From the NCBI GenBank assembly GCA_905221605.1, contig CAJNDS010000089.1:1-64000 (forward strand): 64,000 nucleotides of DNA. The letters run 5' to 3'. The notes under the pieces were generated by a model that saw nothing but the letters and a program-made list of their open reading frames with translations, was not told the origin of the DNA and did not search any database. A program made the translations under genes and the position numbers. Source of the stretch: Symbiodinium natans (lineage: Eukaryota; Sar; Dinophyceae; Suessiales; Symbiodiniaceae). Below, piece after piece: positions 11,424-22,299 of this stretch. Position 1 is the first letter of the stretch; each line of letters opens with the position of its first letter.

Positions 11424-11942
11424 GACTGCAAGTTCTTCATGAAGGCGGACATGGATGCTTATGTGCACGTGCCAAGACTGTTGGAGACCCTTCGTGAGGC
11501 AAATGCTTCGGCAAGCATTTACGCAGGGCAGGTGACCCTAGCACATGGCCCAGCGTATGAGAAGTGGACCGAATTCGCGCACGGGCTCGGTTATGTTCTG
11601 AGCCGCAAGGCTCTGCAAAGCGCAGTGCCTGGCCTCAGGCGTTGCATGAAGCAGCTCCTGGATGTCCGGCTTGAGGCAATCGAGGATATGCTTCTGGCGG
11701 CTTGCCTGCGACATGCCCGTATCTATCCTGTTGACTTGGGCCCGATCATCTATGATTTCAAGCTTTCCAGCGATTATGTTGACAGGGTTGTGAGAGAAGC
11801 CCTTGTGGCACACCGTGTGGAAGAGAAGGAGATGTATCTGCTGCATGATGCAGTGAACAAAAAGAGAAGCATGCTGCAGACCACCCCACTCCTGTATACG
11901 CAGCACAACCGTGTATGTTGCCCTGTAGCAAAACTCGCGTAG
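11424..11942 (+). CDS. tandem GT31 glycosyltransferase, exon 2 (second catalytic domain)
   Basis: Continues domain 2 of the preceding exon after an intron of about 133 bases (11291-11423, GA-AG by the best fit; the exact donor is uncertain). It opens DCKFFMKADMDAYVHVPRLL, an excellent match to the GT31 metal-binding segment KADDDTYV, with the DxD kept as DMD. Further on come the GHGLGYVLSR-type acceptor motif (AHGLGYVLSRKAL) and the EDMLLAACL segment that corresponds to the conserved EDV(Y/L)hG region. The frame ends PVAKLA-stop at 11942. The true end may be earlier, with more exons downstream that I could not find. Confidence 0.75.
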   Translation, partial: DCKFFMKADMDAYVHVPRLLETLREANASASIYAGQVTLAHGPAYEKWTEFAHGLGYVLSRKALQSAVPGLRRCMKQLLDVRLEAIEDMLLAACLRHARIYPVDLGPIIYDFKLSSDYVDRVVREALVAHRVEEKEMYLLHDAVNKKRSMLQTTPLLYTQHNRVCCPVAKLA

Positions 11943-12730
11943 CCCCATGTTCGCACAGCAGGGGCGTGCCTCCCAGGCATTGGCCGCAAGCAAACATTGC
12001 GCATGTATGCTGATCCTGGTGTGGTGGGGTGCAGTGTGGTGTGGTGAACGAGGTTTCGGGCTCTGGAGGTAATGACAGATATGACAGCCATTCGATAATT
12101 GGGCAATATTTTATGGGTTCTCATCGTCGGTTTTTATCTAAGTATTTTTTTTCTGCTTTTTGCTCGCAGCACAGGTTTTCTCAGTGTGCTGAAGATGCAG
12201 GATGCAAGTTTGCAGTTTGCACATCGTATGCCGGGAGGGTTCTTTCTGCTCTGGTCTCGGGTGCTCAGGCCATCCGGATCAGCCGTTGGTGGCGCTGGGC
12301 CCTCGGGCGGCTGCCGACCCAGACATTTGAAAACATGTCCAGACCTTTCAACTCCCTGTGTGGACGGTCGGTGCTGAAGGCGGCGACTGCCTGAGCAGCT
12401 TCGAAAAGCGAGGTTGCTGTGGCGCCAGCTTCTTAGAATGCTTTTGGATTGTACAAGCTGCAGGGGTGCCTACGGACTTGCGCTTGAAGCCAGTTTCAAG
12501 CAAATAACCATTCTTGGGCAGCCCTGGCAGTTGGAGTAAGTAGCCGCAACTAGCTGCAACTGGCGCCATTCTGAGGCAGTTGTGAGAAAATTCAGACAGC
12601 CTGGAGATCGAGACTGAAGGCGCTCTCCCTTTTGCTCTTGGGGGTCGGAGGGTCGGACAGTAAGCAGCGTGTGCATGTGCCTGCAGTGCCTTTACCAGCT
12701 TGCAAGCTTCAGGTGTAGTTCGCAGGGTCG
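11943..12730. other. no supported gene
   Basis: Two overlapping + frames lie here (12029-12394, 12099-12377). One starts with a hydrophobic stretch (ILWVLIVGFYLSIFFLLF), but no family or splice partner was found. Confidence 0.35.
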
Positions 12731-13260
12731 ATGCTCATGTTCTGGACGCTCGTGTTCTCCATGGCAGTCGGCTCAATTGCCGACTGTGCACTGCCGACCG
12801 AAGCAAGTGCAGGAGCGACCTCGACGGACCCTGCCGAAATTGCCGAATCCTCGCTCTTTCAACTCTCACATTGGCAGCCGCTCGAGGGCGAGATTGACGA
12901 GATACGCCAGAAGAGAAAACCGACTTTCCTGGACACTTCCATGGAGCTTCCCAAAGTGGAGCAGATATCCTGGAACATCGTTTCATCCTTCGTCCGGGCA
13001 TTTCAGAAAGCTTGTGCAGTGGCGGAACTCTACACTTCTACAGTCAATACCTTTCCGTTGAACATGGTTGAGATGAATAATTTTAGCTTCTTGCCATCCA
13101 CGGACTTCGGTTTCACCAGCTACTGGCCTATCTTGAGCCCGGACTTCGAAAGCGCGGAAACGTATTTGCCCTACACGTTGGACGAGTATACCTTTCTGAT
13201 TCGATGGCAAGCAGACCTGGACGTTCGCATCGCGCTCTTTGCAGCCTCAACGGTCTTGTA
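12731..13260 (+). CDS. lipoxygenase-like protein, N-terminal part with signal peptide
   Basis: Starts with a clear secretory signal (MLMFWTLVFSMAVGSIADC), so the product probably enters the ER. The rest of this frame is the region ahead of the catalytic core and ends near IALFAAS, after which the matching reading frame changes. The stop of this frame is at 13318. In lipoxygenases the segment LFY..dGsLvPIAIQL lies here. The match needs the end of this frame (ALFAA) joined to the start of the next (NGLVQITPMAIA). The frame change is therefore a one-base loss, an extremely short intron or a sequence error at about 13245-13270. Confidence 0.5.
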
Positions 13261-14640
13261 CAAATCACGCCGATGGCGATTGCCCACGACGTCTACACGA
13301 AGAGCGCTGCTCGAATAAGTCATCAAGCAGGACCAAAGGTGGAATTTGTGCAGGGTTACGGAGACAATTGGCAAGACGACCGTTTTGCAGGGCAACTGGT
13401 CGGCAACACATTTCTGGCCTGCATGCTGGAGTTTTCTGCGAGGTCTGGGGATGCCTGGATACTAGACTTGACAGGTGCAGAGACTGGCTCTTCTCCCGTC
13501 CAGGTGATGAAGCGGAAGGCTGTTGCGCTGGCACCCGCCAGCCTGCTAAGAGCCATTGGCCACTTCCGTGCAGGAAGTGGAAGCCTGGAGCTGACGGCGG
13601 TCGAGGTTCAAGTTCCTGAGTCTTCCGGCATGATGCGGTTCTCACCTCAGGATGGTGCACAGTGGACGCTTGCCAAGGTGACGCTGTACGCTCTGGCCTT
13701 CTTCGTGGTAGAGTGCTATCACACAGGCATCCACCTCTTTGCGGGCGTGGTCACCTCAGCCATCAAGAAAGCCGTTCCAGCTGGCACTTCGTTGGGCCGA
13801 GCTGTGAACCCAAACACCCTTCAGACCATCTTCGCGCTCTTCGAGCAGGCCGCGATCTTGCACTCCTCCCATGGCTCGGCCTTCTCCGGCACGGTCTGGC
13901 CGTGCAACATCACGGCGGTCTGGGCTGTGACAAGAGAGATGAGCCAGTATTACTTGAACACCGCACCCCTGGACATCTTGGGCATGAGTGAAGACAGCCC
14001 CGAGTGGTGGGCAGGCGGATCCGCTTCCTTCATTGCACCCATCTCCAGTTTTGCGGGCTTTGTGGCGAAGCAAGCCGTCAATGAGGCTTCTGAGCAATCA
14101 GTCCTGCAGAATTTGCAGCAAGAGTTGGAAGCAACTGGCATATGGACTCCTGAGAGTTCTTTGAATGTGACGACTGCAGAAGGGTTGGAGGCTCTGGTAA
14201 GGAACTTCCTTTTTGTGGCTGGCATTTGCCACTCGCACATGTACCTCACACGTGAATTCTTTACGCCATTGGCTGGTTTCACCACTACTGAGCCATTCCT
14301 TCCACACCTCAGGAGGAAACCTGTGTTTGGCTTTTGGACCATCGTGGAGCTGTGCTTTCCAACAGTGCCCGCAACAGTGAACGAATTGATGATACTGATT
14401 TATGGCACGGCTTCTGGGTTCACAGCGGGAGCGCCAGAACTTGGTGATGGACCGTACCCCACCAGTACCTTGCTCAACACTGCTGTGGCCAGCTTCCAGA
14501 ATGGTCTGAAGCAGTGCAGGCGAGAAGTGTACGAGATGTTTGGGGAGTTTCAAAACAAGACTTTTGTTCCAGGCTACTTGTATCCTGTTGATGTGCCGAA
14601 GCCTTTTGGTTATGCCATCACTCAGACTGCTTATATTTGA
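13261..14640 (+). CDS. lipoxygenase-like catalytic region, iron site apparently degraded
   Basis: Read in the frame that is open 13204-14640. Matches to the lipoxygenase core, in order: NGLVQITPMAIA (family GxLxPIAIQL), WQDDRFAGQLVGNT (near the family D-x-x-F-x-x-Q-R-x-x-G-x-N region), QWTLAKVTL...YHTGIHLF (family WxxAKxxV...HxxxxHxxxTH) and TVPATVN (family HAAVN). The end is Ile (ITQTAYI), the residue whose carboxylate binds the iron. In active enzymes three His plus this Ile hold the iron. Here the first His appears replaced by Tyr (His is one place off, giving H-x3-H), and the third is Pro in PATVN. This suggests a non-catalytic or very altered homologue. Family assignment is by eye and moderate. 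A different alpha-helical fold remains possible. Confidence 0.5.
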   Translation, partial: QITPMAIAHDVYTKSAARISHQAGPKVEFVQGYGDNWQDDRFAGQLVGNTFLACMLEFSARSGDAWILDLTGAETGSSPVQVMKRKAVALAPASLLRAIGHFRAGSGSLELTAVEVQVPESSGMMRFSPQDGAQWTLAKVTLYALAFFVVECYHTGIHLFAGVVTSAIKKAVPAGTSLGRAVNPNTLQTIFALFEQAAILHSSHGSAFSGTVWPCNITAVWAVTREMSQYYLNTAPLDILGMSEDSPEWWAGGSASFIAPISSFAGFVAKQAVNEASEQSVLQNLQQELEATGIWTPESSLNVTTAEGLEALVRNFLFVAGICHSHMYLTREFFTPLAGFTTTEPFLPHLRRKPVFGFWTIVELCFPTVPATVNELMILIYGTASGFTAGAPELGDGPYPTSTLLNTAVASFQNGLKQCRREVYEMFGEFQNKTFVPGYLYPVDVPKPFGYAITQTAYI

Positions 14641-17366
14641 GTATTGGACTTGGCAAGCATCCAGTCTTTTGGACGCAAGGGCCACTAAGCCCACAAGAGG
14701 CTTCTGTCATGAGTCTTACTTGCCAAGAGAGTCTCCACTTGCAAAAAAAGCAAGAAAATGCTTGTGCACGTCCGTCAGCCAGCCGCTTCAGCTTCAGCTG
14801 CTTCAGCTGCTTAGTTTAGCAGGCTTGGGCTGGATGGCCGGAAGCTGGAGCTGGAAGAACAGCTCCAGCATCGAACCGAGTTGAGGACTTGAAGGGACAT
14901 TTCGCAGGGGGGGGGGCTTTAAGATGCGCGGGGCGTGGCCTTGATGTGAGGTGCAGGCGACTTCTCTCAGGGAAGCCTCGCCAGCTGCAAGCAGGCAGAT
15001 CTGCATTTTTCTTTGGCGATGCCTTGCAGTGCCTCGCAGGGAGTTTCGGCACCTGGGAGGCTCGAAGGCACTCTGCCTCCACATGACTGCGCAGGCCGGG
15101 GGTGGCGGTGCATCTCGTTCTTCCAGTAGTTCCAGTAGTGCTGTCTCGGTTCGACCTCAGGTGACCCCGGTGAGGGTGTGACCTCCGTGCATCTGTGCAA
15201 CATTGGCACCGAGCCAAGTCCTGACCTGTATTGCGAATCTGCATCATGGTGGTGGTTTTGTGAGGTGCTGAGCCCCAAAGCCGGGTGGCGGCGCTGTGGC
15301 AGGGCTGCAAGCTCAGGCGGGCACATGTTTCAGCGAGCGCGCACAGCTCGTCCAGTCCTGCGATCGCAGAAGCTTTCAGAGCCCATCGCATGACATCATA
15401 TGCGATACTTTGCATGTTCCACTCCGTTCTTTCACAGGCGCGCCCTGGCAACACGAGTGGTACAAGCAAAGCTGCAACTCAGGCGGGTATAGGTTGCCGT
15501 GTATTTCAGAACGCGTTGCAGTAGAACGCACGACCGTTCAAGGGGCGTGCAGTTCGTGTGTCAGTACTGTTTGTTTATGTCAATGAGAATGTAATGTCAA
15601 GTAATGTCAATGCATATTGTCGCTATTAGAAATGCAGATGCACATGTATCCATATTGCAATGGTATGGACGCATTGCAGAGGCGCGACCTTTATTGGTTG
15701 ATCGTCGATGCCACGAGCTCGGTTTCTTGCGTCAGCTATTCCCTCCACTGTGGATGTGGGGGGTTGAGTTCGTTCTTGGCATTCCTCGATGGCTTGAGAC
15801 CTGCGGCGAGGTTGAGTCACGCCATCCGCCCAAAGTGCAAACGCAGGAAGAGCTCGGTCTGCCAACACGGTGCTGGTGTGACGGTTCACTGGGGAAGTCT
15901 CTGCAGTCAAAGAGTCATGGGCGTGTTCGCGTATCGTTGCACATCTCAAAGCACGTCTCCTCGAGGACCCCCATGTCGGTCCTTGGCTGGATGTGCTCTA
16001 CGCTGGTCTGACCAAACTTCAGAGCGAGGCTTCGCCTCCAACCCTAAGCGGTTCAAGAACGTCTTTACTGTGATGACGTTTTGACTTCTGCGTGAAGAGA
16101 TTTCGAGACTTTGTTGTGAGAAGATTGGTTCAACCTCTTTGACTCCAAAGCTGTTTGTCGTTACAGCAGGTTGGGGACAATTTAAACCACGCCTCGCGCC
16201 TCTTACAAGCAGGTCTTGGCCGAACTGGCTGCCGCTCTCCGCGTCCCCCGCCTCCCTATGGGTAGGCCTGTGGAGAGAACGGGGAGGGATGGGGAGACAC
16301 GATGACAACTGATGGTGCTTAAAGATGTGTTAGAGACCACTCTGTTGTCAAACTGCGCTTTGAGCATCGGCATGCACCGACATGGCCCAAAGCTGTCTGA
16401 CTGTTTGACATATATGACAGATGAAGCAACGGCTTTGAAGGGTAGCATTGCCATGCAAGAAGTGCATGTAAGGTGTAAAGCCAGGGAAGACGGCATTTGC
16501 AGAGCATAGTAGAGCAGTGCAGTTGGAGTGCTTCTCCAGCCCGTACAAAGAAGCTTCCTGGGTGCGCACAAGCCCAGAAAATCCTGCATGCCGGCTGGGC
16601 TTGCAGATGTGGACCGATCCTGTGGTTCCTTAGATGCAGTCAAATTGCACTTTGAGGCCATTTTCAGACAGCTCAGGGTGCTTGGGCACTTGGGTTTGCA
16701 TGCCTTGATCTTTCGAAGTGCGGTCCTGCCGGAAGCTGCCGAGTCCTTTCAGAATGACTGCTTTGTCCTTCGAATGGGGGGTCATAGGTTTTATAGGGCC
16801 TTTTGCTGCACCGGAGGTGTGATCGGCTTCGACTCGTTCCTCTCGTTGTTTTCTGGTCATGACGGACTTGGTGATGCGCATGGTGGGACGAAGCTGCAGA
16901 TACATGTGTACATGAGCAGCTGATTTCAGAGTACATTACGTGCACCCCTACACATCCAGACTGGTCACATGCACTGTCCTTCGAAGACGGGAAGCTCCAA
17001 AGGGATTTGCATGCTTGGGCTGGGTCACAGCTGAAACGTAACAATGTAGGACTCCAATTCATGCATTGCGTCTTCGGGTTTTGGAAGCCCCTGCCCATGT
17101 CATACTCGTAGCTCGTTCGTAGCGCTTGCGCCTTACGAACCTGAAGACTCCAACCAGCTCCCGCCTCTTGCGTGCAACTCCCTGAAGTTGTGCACGGCCT
17201 GACGACCTCCAGCCCGGCGCCAGGGCCTCGGCCAGGGACTACTAAACTGGGGAAGCGTTGGAGTGTGTTCAGTGTGTTGATACGCCTTGAGGGACCTCAG
17301 CTCCTTCCTGGCGTTGCAGCCATCCTCGGCAGAGGAACATCATGAACATCTGGCCGCTTCGAGAAA
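14641..17366. other. no supported gene
   Basis: Many short overlapping frames on both strands exist here, with no family match and no consistent exon chain. Includes a G9 run near 14911. Confidence 0.45.
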
Positions 17367-17437
17367 CCTTGCTACTTCTTGCTACTCCTTGCTACTCCTT
17401 GCTACTTCTTGCTACTTCTTGCTACTTTCAGCTACTT
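17367..17437. repeat. 10-base tandem repeat (cttgctactt/c)
   Basis: Seven copies of (c/t)cttgctact run head to tail, the last altered to ttcagctact. Confidence 0.95.
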
Positions 17438-18120
17438 GTACCTAGTGGCTCAAGTGCAACGGTTCGTAGATCCTCGTAGTGCTGGAGCTGAGGACCGAAA
17501 CTTGCAGCTCTGGGTCGCCGCTGGAGTGAATAGCACCATAGCCGCATCATTCATCGGCGACTTGGGCACAAATGGCCTTGGACCCTTCTTTCGCTTTGTC
17601 TGATATGTCTGATATCTGATCCGCTGCCTGGCAGAAGATTCTGGACTGATGCATCTGAGGATTGATTGCTGGAAAGCTCTGCTGCAGAGATAGACGACCC
17701 AAAGAGTCAAAGGATGAGGAAGTCATGGTGGAGGCCCTTGCTTAGACTCGCATGTGTCGCTTGGACTAGCCATGGAAGCCAGCTTTCGAGCTTGCTGGTT
17801 TAGGTCCGATATCTCGGGGAGTTGAGGTGGGGGCAGCCTTAACTGCAACGCCACCGCACGCGCACAATGCATCGCTGCATCATGCATCGCTGCATCGTCT
17901 ATGTCAGGCAAACAGGTAGGTCAATGAAGCCTTGCATGTGCGCGTGCGCGTGCATTCCTGTTGGTCAGTCGATACCCCCAGCGATGGGCTGAGAGAAGGA
18001 CCGTGCGATAGCCTATAGCTGTTTTACGAGCGGAGCCTAGCTTTCGTGGCCCCATGCTCTCAAGCGCTGTGATGGTTCTAGGCTTCGCGAAGCCTGGGTG
18101 ACTCAGTGACATCTGGTGCA

Positions 18121-18338
18121 GGTTGCTTCTTCGACAGCGGGCTCGGCATCCGACTCCGACGACATCCCCGAGGTCGAGGCACGAGCGGCACGAGTACGCC
18201 TGCACGCCCCCTTTGCACCAAAAAGTCACTGCATGTTTCTCTACAAATATGGACCCTTGTTCAAAGCAGCGGATAACGTGAGTGAAGATGCCTTCCTCAA
18301 ACGGGCCACAAGGGAGCTCCATGAGCCCATGAGGTGGT
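18121..18338 (+). CDS. candidate exon, acidic-basic segment, unknown
   Basis: After GTGCAG the frame reads VASSTAGSASDSDDIPEVEA, then RAARVRLHAPFAPKSHC and KYGPLFKAADNVSEDAFLKR, to a stop at 18338. The serine/aspartate stretch followed by a basic stretch is typical of coding rather than random sequence. No partner exon or family is recognised. Confidence 0.3.
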
Positions 18339-18340
18339 GA

Positions 18341-21300
18341 TCGTCGTGGGAAGCAAGGAGGCTCAGCCAGAGTTTCTGAGGTCATTCTTCATGTTTCTGT
18401 GATTGTTTTGGTAGCTTTTGTGGTTGCTGTCATAGCTGTGTGCTTTGGGAGCTACCACCGAGGCTCCAGTGGCTTAAATGCTTGTTCGTGTTTTTCGGTT
18501 TTGTTTTGAGGGCTTGGTGGCCTTGTCATTGAGCTTTGGCAGAGCTGTGAAAGCTGCTGGCATGGAGCATCTCAAGAAAAGGTGATGCCAGTGGTGATCT
18601 GGGGTATGTTGGGGCATGATGCGGTGTATGATGGGTAGTTTCATGTTTCCTGCCATATACGCTTTGTCCAGAGTGAGCGAAAGCTTTGGAGGAGTCTCCC
18701 GCGGCCGCATGAAAGTGAACCCTGCATATCCCCGAGCCGCACTGAAGGGGAAGGTGCAGGGTGCAGTGTTTTGTCTGCATTTTCCTGACGCATGATAGCA
18801 CCGCAGGCAGCATCAGAACACTTTTCATGGTCTCAAGACTTGCAACAACAGATCTACGATGTCGATGGTCTAGTTGTCCGGCTGTTCCGAACTTCTGAGC
18901 TGCTCGCAAGAGTCGTTCTTGGGAAGGGCTCGACTCGACAATCATGTAGAATCCCACGTGTGAATGTAAAGTGCAGAATCGGAGCTTGCCCGGCGCCAAG
19001 TTGGGGCGCATTCAGGCTTCCGATGGCCGGCGGGCTGTGGGCTGTCTGTGTGAAGCCCTTTTCCGGTGCAAGCTGCCTCAAAGACCCAAGGAATCCATCA
19101 CAACGGCATACATGATTCAGTTCTCTTAAACACAAGAGGGTCTTGAAAGCTTGGGTTCGGTGAGTCTCCCAATGCGGGAACTTGACTTCGAAGCCACTCA
19201 AGACTTATAACCATGTATAACCTTTGGGTTTTTTGGACCCCAATCGCCTGCTCCCTAACACGCCTTGATTGATGGACTCCAGGTCTTTCAATAGGTTTTA
19301 CACCTCAACTCCCAGGGAGCTACTTCATCTACAGCCCAGAATCAGCTGACAGAAAGTCAACCAACAAAGCCCCTGAGATCCCCTGAGCACCACTCTCTAA
19401 GGTTCTGGGACCTGCTAAATCTGCAGCCAGTACTTGCCCTTTCTGCGCACGGAAAAGGCAAAATCGAGGAATCAGAGTACCAGAAGAGCGCGTTGCTGGA
19501 TCTTTGGTACAAAAGAAGGACGATCCGTGACAGCGTGCTGTTGGAGGGGGGAGGTAGGAACATGCAGGTGCGCAGGTCTGGGTCAGCATGATCCCGACAC
19601 TCCAGATCCCAAAGTTAGGGCTTCTCCCCGGATCTGTGGTGCAGGCCTGCATTTCGTGGCTGGCCAAAGGACTTGCGACGCCTGCCCCGTCTAGCGACCA
19701 GGCACGGCTGGGCAAGGAAGCGGAACTGCACATGGGGCACAGACGTTCTCCGCCTCAAGCATGACTGGAAAGGAAAGCAAGGGATGCCAGAAAGAGAGAT
19801 GCGCCACTGTCAATTTTCTTGATCGTCTGACTCAAGCTGGATCAGGCCGCTGCATGACATCAACGAGCTTCGTTCTCAGCCCAGGCCGCCTAGGCCACAC
19901 ACACGCACACAGATGCCGAGGCGTCCAGCTGCACTGTTGACATCATCTCCCCGGTTCTTTGGGTACTATAAGGTACTAAAGCGCCATCTGTCTCAGCCTG
20001 CAAAGCACTCCACAAAGTAGGAGCCGAAGCTGGCCGTGCCTTCTGAACTGGCGGGTCATAGCCATGGTTGTCGTTTGTGAGGTTTTTTGAAGAGACCAAT
20101 GGGCCAAAGTAGCTCAGCACGACATGAGCTTCGATAGCGCTGTTCTGGTCAACTGCACTTAGACTTCGTTCCAGAAGCCTGATACTCGCATGAGGCCGAG
20201 TGTGGTGATGAAGGCCAGCGCTGTGGAGGCCAGAGCGAACAGCCATCCATGCTTACAAGCTGTATTTGGGAGCACGTGCTGCAAGAGATGCTGAGAGAGA
20301 TGCTTTGAAGCAGCAGTCCTCATTCTCTTGAGCTTTCCGCTGCGAAGCTGGCGCAAGCCTGCCCGTCCAATGGACGAACATGAGCGTTTGTGATTGTGTC
20401 CTTTTGCGAAGCGACATACCTACTTTTGCATGACGTGGACCTTCGTTGTTACATTCATTGCCTTGGGCTATCCTTGAATCACGTTACACTCCCTCAGCAG
20501 GGGCAGCAACACCACTACTACTCACTACTCAAAACCCACCCCACCACTGAACCAAGTCTGTACCCCTCGGATATTCTGATTATGTCGGATAGCTTGCTTG
20601 TTCGGATGCTGCATCAAATCATGCAGTGAGAGCAGCCAATATCCTGATGGCTTGGCCTCTGAAACGGTGTCCTTGATGGCAACGAAGAAGAAAGCTCAGG
20701 CCTTCCTGCGGGGAGGGCTTTGCTGGATTGCTTGTGTTTCGGGTGAGCAAGACGCACTCAACACGCCGGAGGCTCCGCCCCCATCCCCCGTGCGTCGCAA
20801 GCAAGATGAAGGTGGATATGAGCAGATGCCAGATTGGATTTGGATCATGTTAACATCTTTTCAGAGATCAGCTGGCCAGGCCACTACCGCTTTCGCCGCT
20901 CAGCTTTTGCCCGGGCACGGAAGAGCTTGGATCGCATCAGGCTCCCTGGGTGCAGGGCGTGGGCAGGGCAGGGAGGGATCAACCAGACCACGCCCACGCT
21001 GCATCCCGAGAATTCGCCCACGCTCGGAGTTGTAATAGCGGAAGAACCGGTAGGTTTTAACGGCCGCTAGATGGTCACACCAGATTAGGGCACAGCTTGC
21101 AGGACTATGCGAGAACTGTAGACCAGTGAGTCAGTGAGTGTAGCAGGGTAGAAGAACCAGCGAGCCAGGATTGAGGGTGCCGAGAATGCGGAGACCCTCA
21201 CAGCCGACCTGACGCGATTCTGGATGTCCGTCTGTGTACAAGTTGCCTTGAGGCAGTATGGGATATTCATGGAGAGTCTGTCTGTCAGGCCGGTGAGAAG

Positions 21301-22215
21301 GCGCGAAGCGCCTTTGTGTCCATGCGCAAGGCCATCAGCTGCCATGTCGGGTCGGGTCAAGATGCGATGGCGAGGATGGTAAGTGATAGGATTCGAGATG
21401 ATACCTGCGGGCTTTTTAGAGAATGCGGCCTCAACAGCTGCAACCCTTCGGCCGCTTCGTGCGTCTACACTATATGACATGAACTTGACATTTCAGACCT
21501 GCATTGTCCGGCAATCTCCCACACGCTCCTGAAATCCAGATCCCACGTGAGGCAATTCCTCCAGAGCTCCAGAAATCCCAAACTTGCAGCCCCATCAAAC
21601 TTCCTCAGCCCTCTCGCCTTCTTCAACTCCTAAATAGGACGATCCTTTGGATTCCCCTGAGGGTGTGAAGTACGCCTTGATGATGAAGCGTGCCCTTGAA
21701 GCGGAAGCGGACGCATCGGCCAGATCTGCAGATGCAGGCTGCCATTTGAGCGGATTGAGCCGGGGGGGGGGGGGGGTGGTGACACGTTGTGACGCATTGT
21801 GAGACCTTGCGAAGTTACATGGCGGTTGAGACGAGCAAAGACTGGTTACATGTGGGATACGGACTTGGCAGGGCCCAGAGGCTGTATACCACAGGGCGTT
21901 ACTTCACGTCACAGTCTCTTTGGCTTGATGCCGCTCCCTGGATACTGGTGGGGACAGTAACTTGGTATCTTCCAGATTCTTTGCAAATGCTTGCTTTGCG
22001 CAGCGCAGGAAAGGGCATCACGGTGGGACATCTCCTGCGACGAGGCCAGCCGGCGGCCATGCCCACTTCCGTGTTCCAGCACGCGAAAATAGCAATCCCC
22101 CTTCAACTTGCAAATTCGGATAAAGATCCTTGGCAGGTTCGCGTGATGCCAGAATGGGGCAAGGATGGCACGGAGCCACCAGCTTCGGCGGCATCCTGCC
22201 AGAGGAGCCAACAAT
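18341..22215. other. no supported gene
   Basis: Scattered short frames without a family match. A run of 14 G sits at about 21764-21777. The + frame 21789-22271 is long (160 residues) but has no recognisable feature. Confidence 0.4.
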
Positions 22216-22216
22216 C

Positions 22217-22248
22217 AGGTGTACAGGATTGTACAGGATTGTACAGGT
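22217..22248. repeat. 11-base triplicate (gtacaggattg)
   Basis: Three head-to-tail copies of gtacaggatt(g), the first and last diverged. Confidence 0.85.
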
Positions 22249-22299
22249 CTAGGCACAGCCACTGCGGATGATACTTACAGGGATGCTCGAGAGCCTCCG

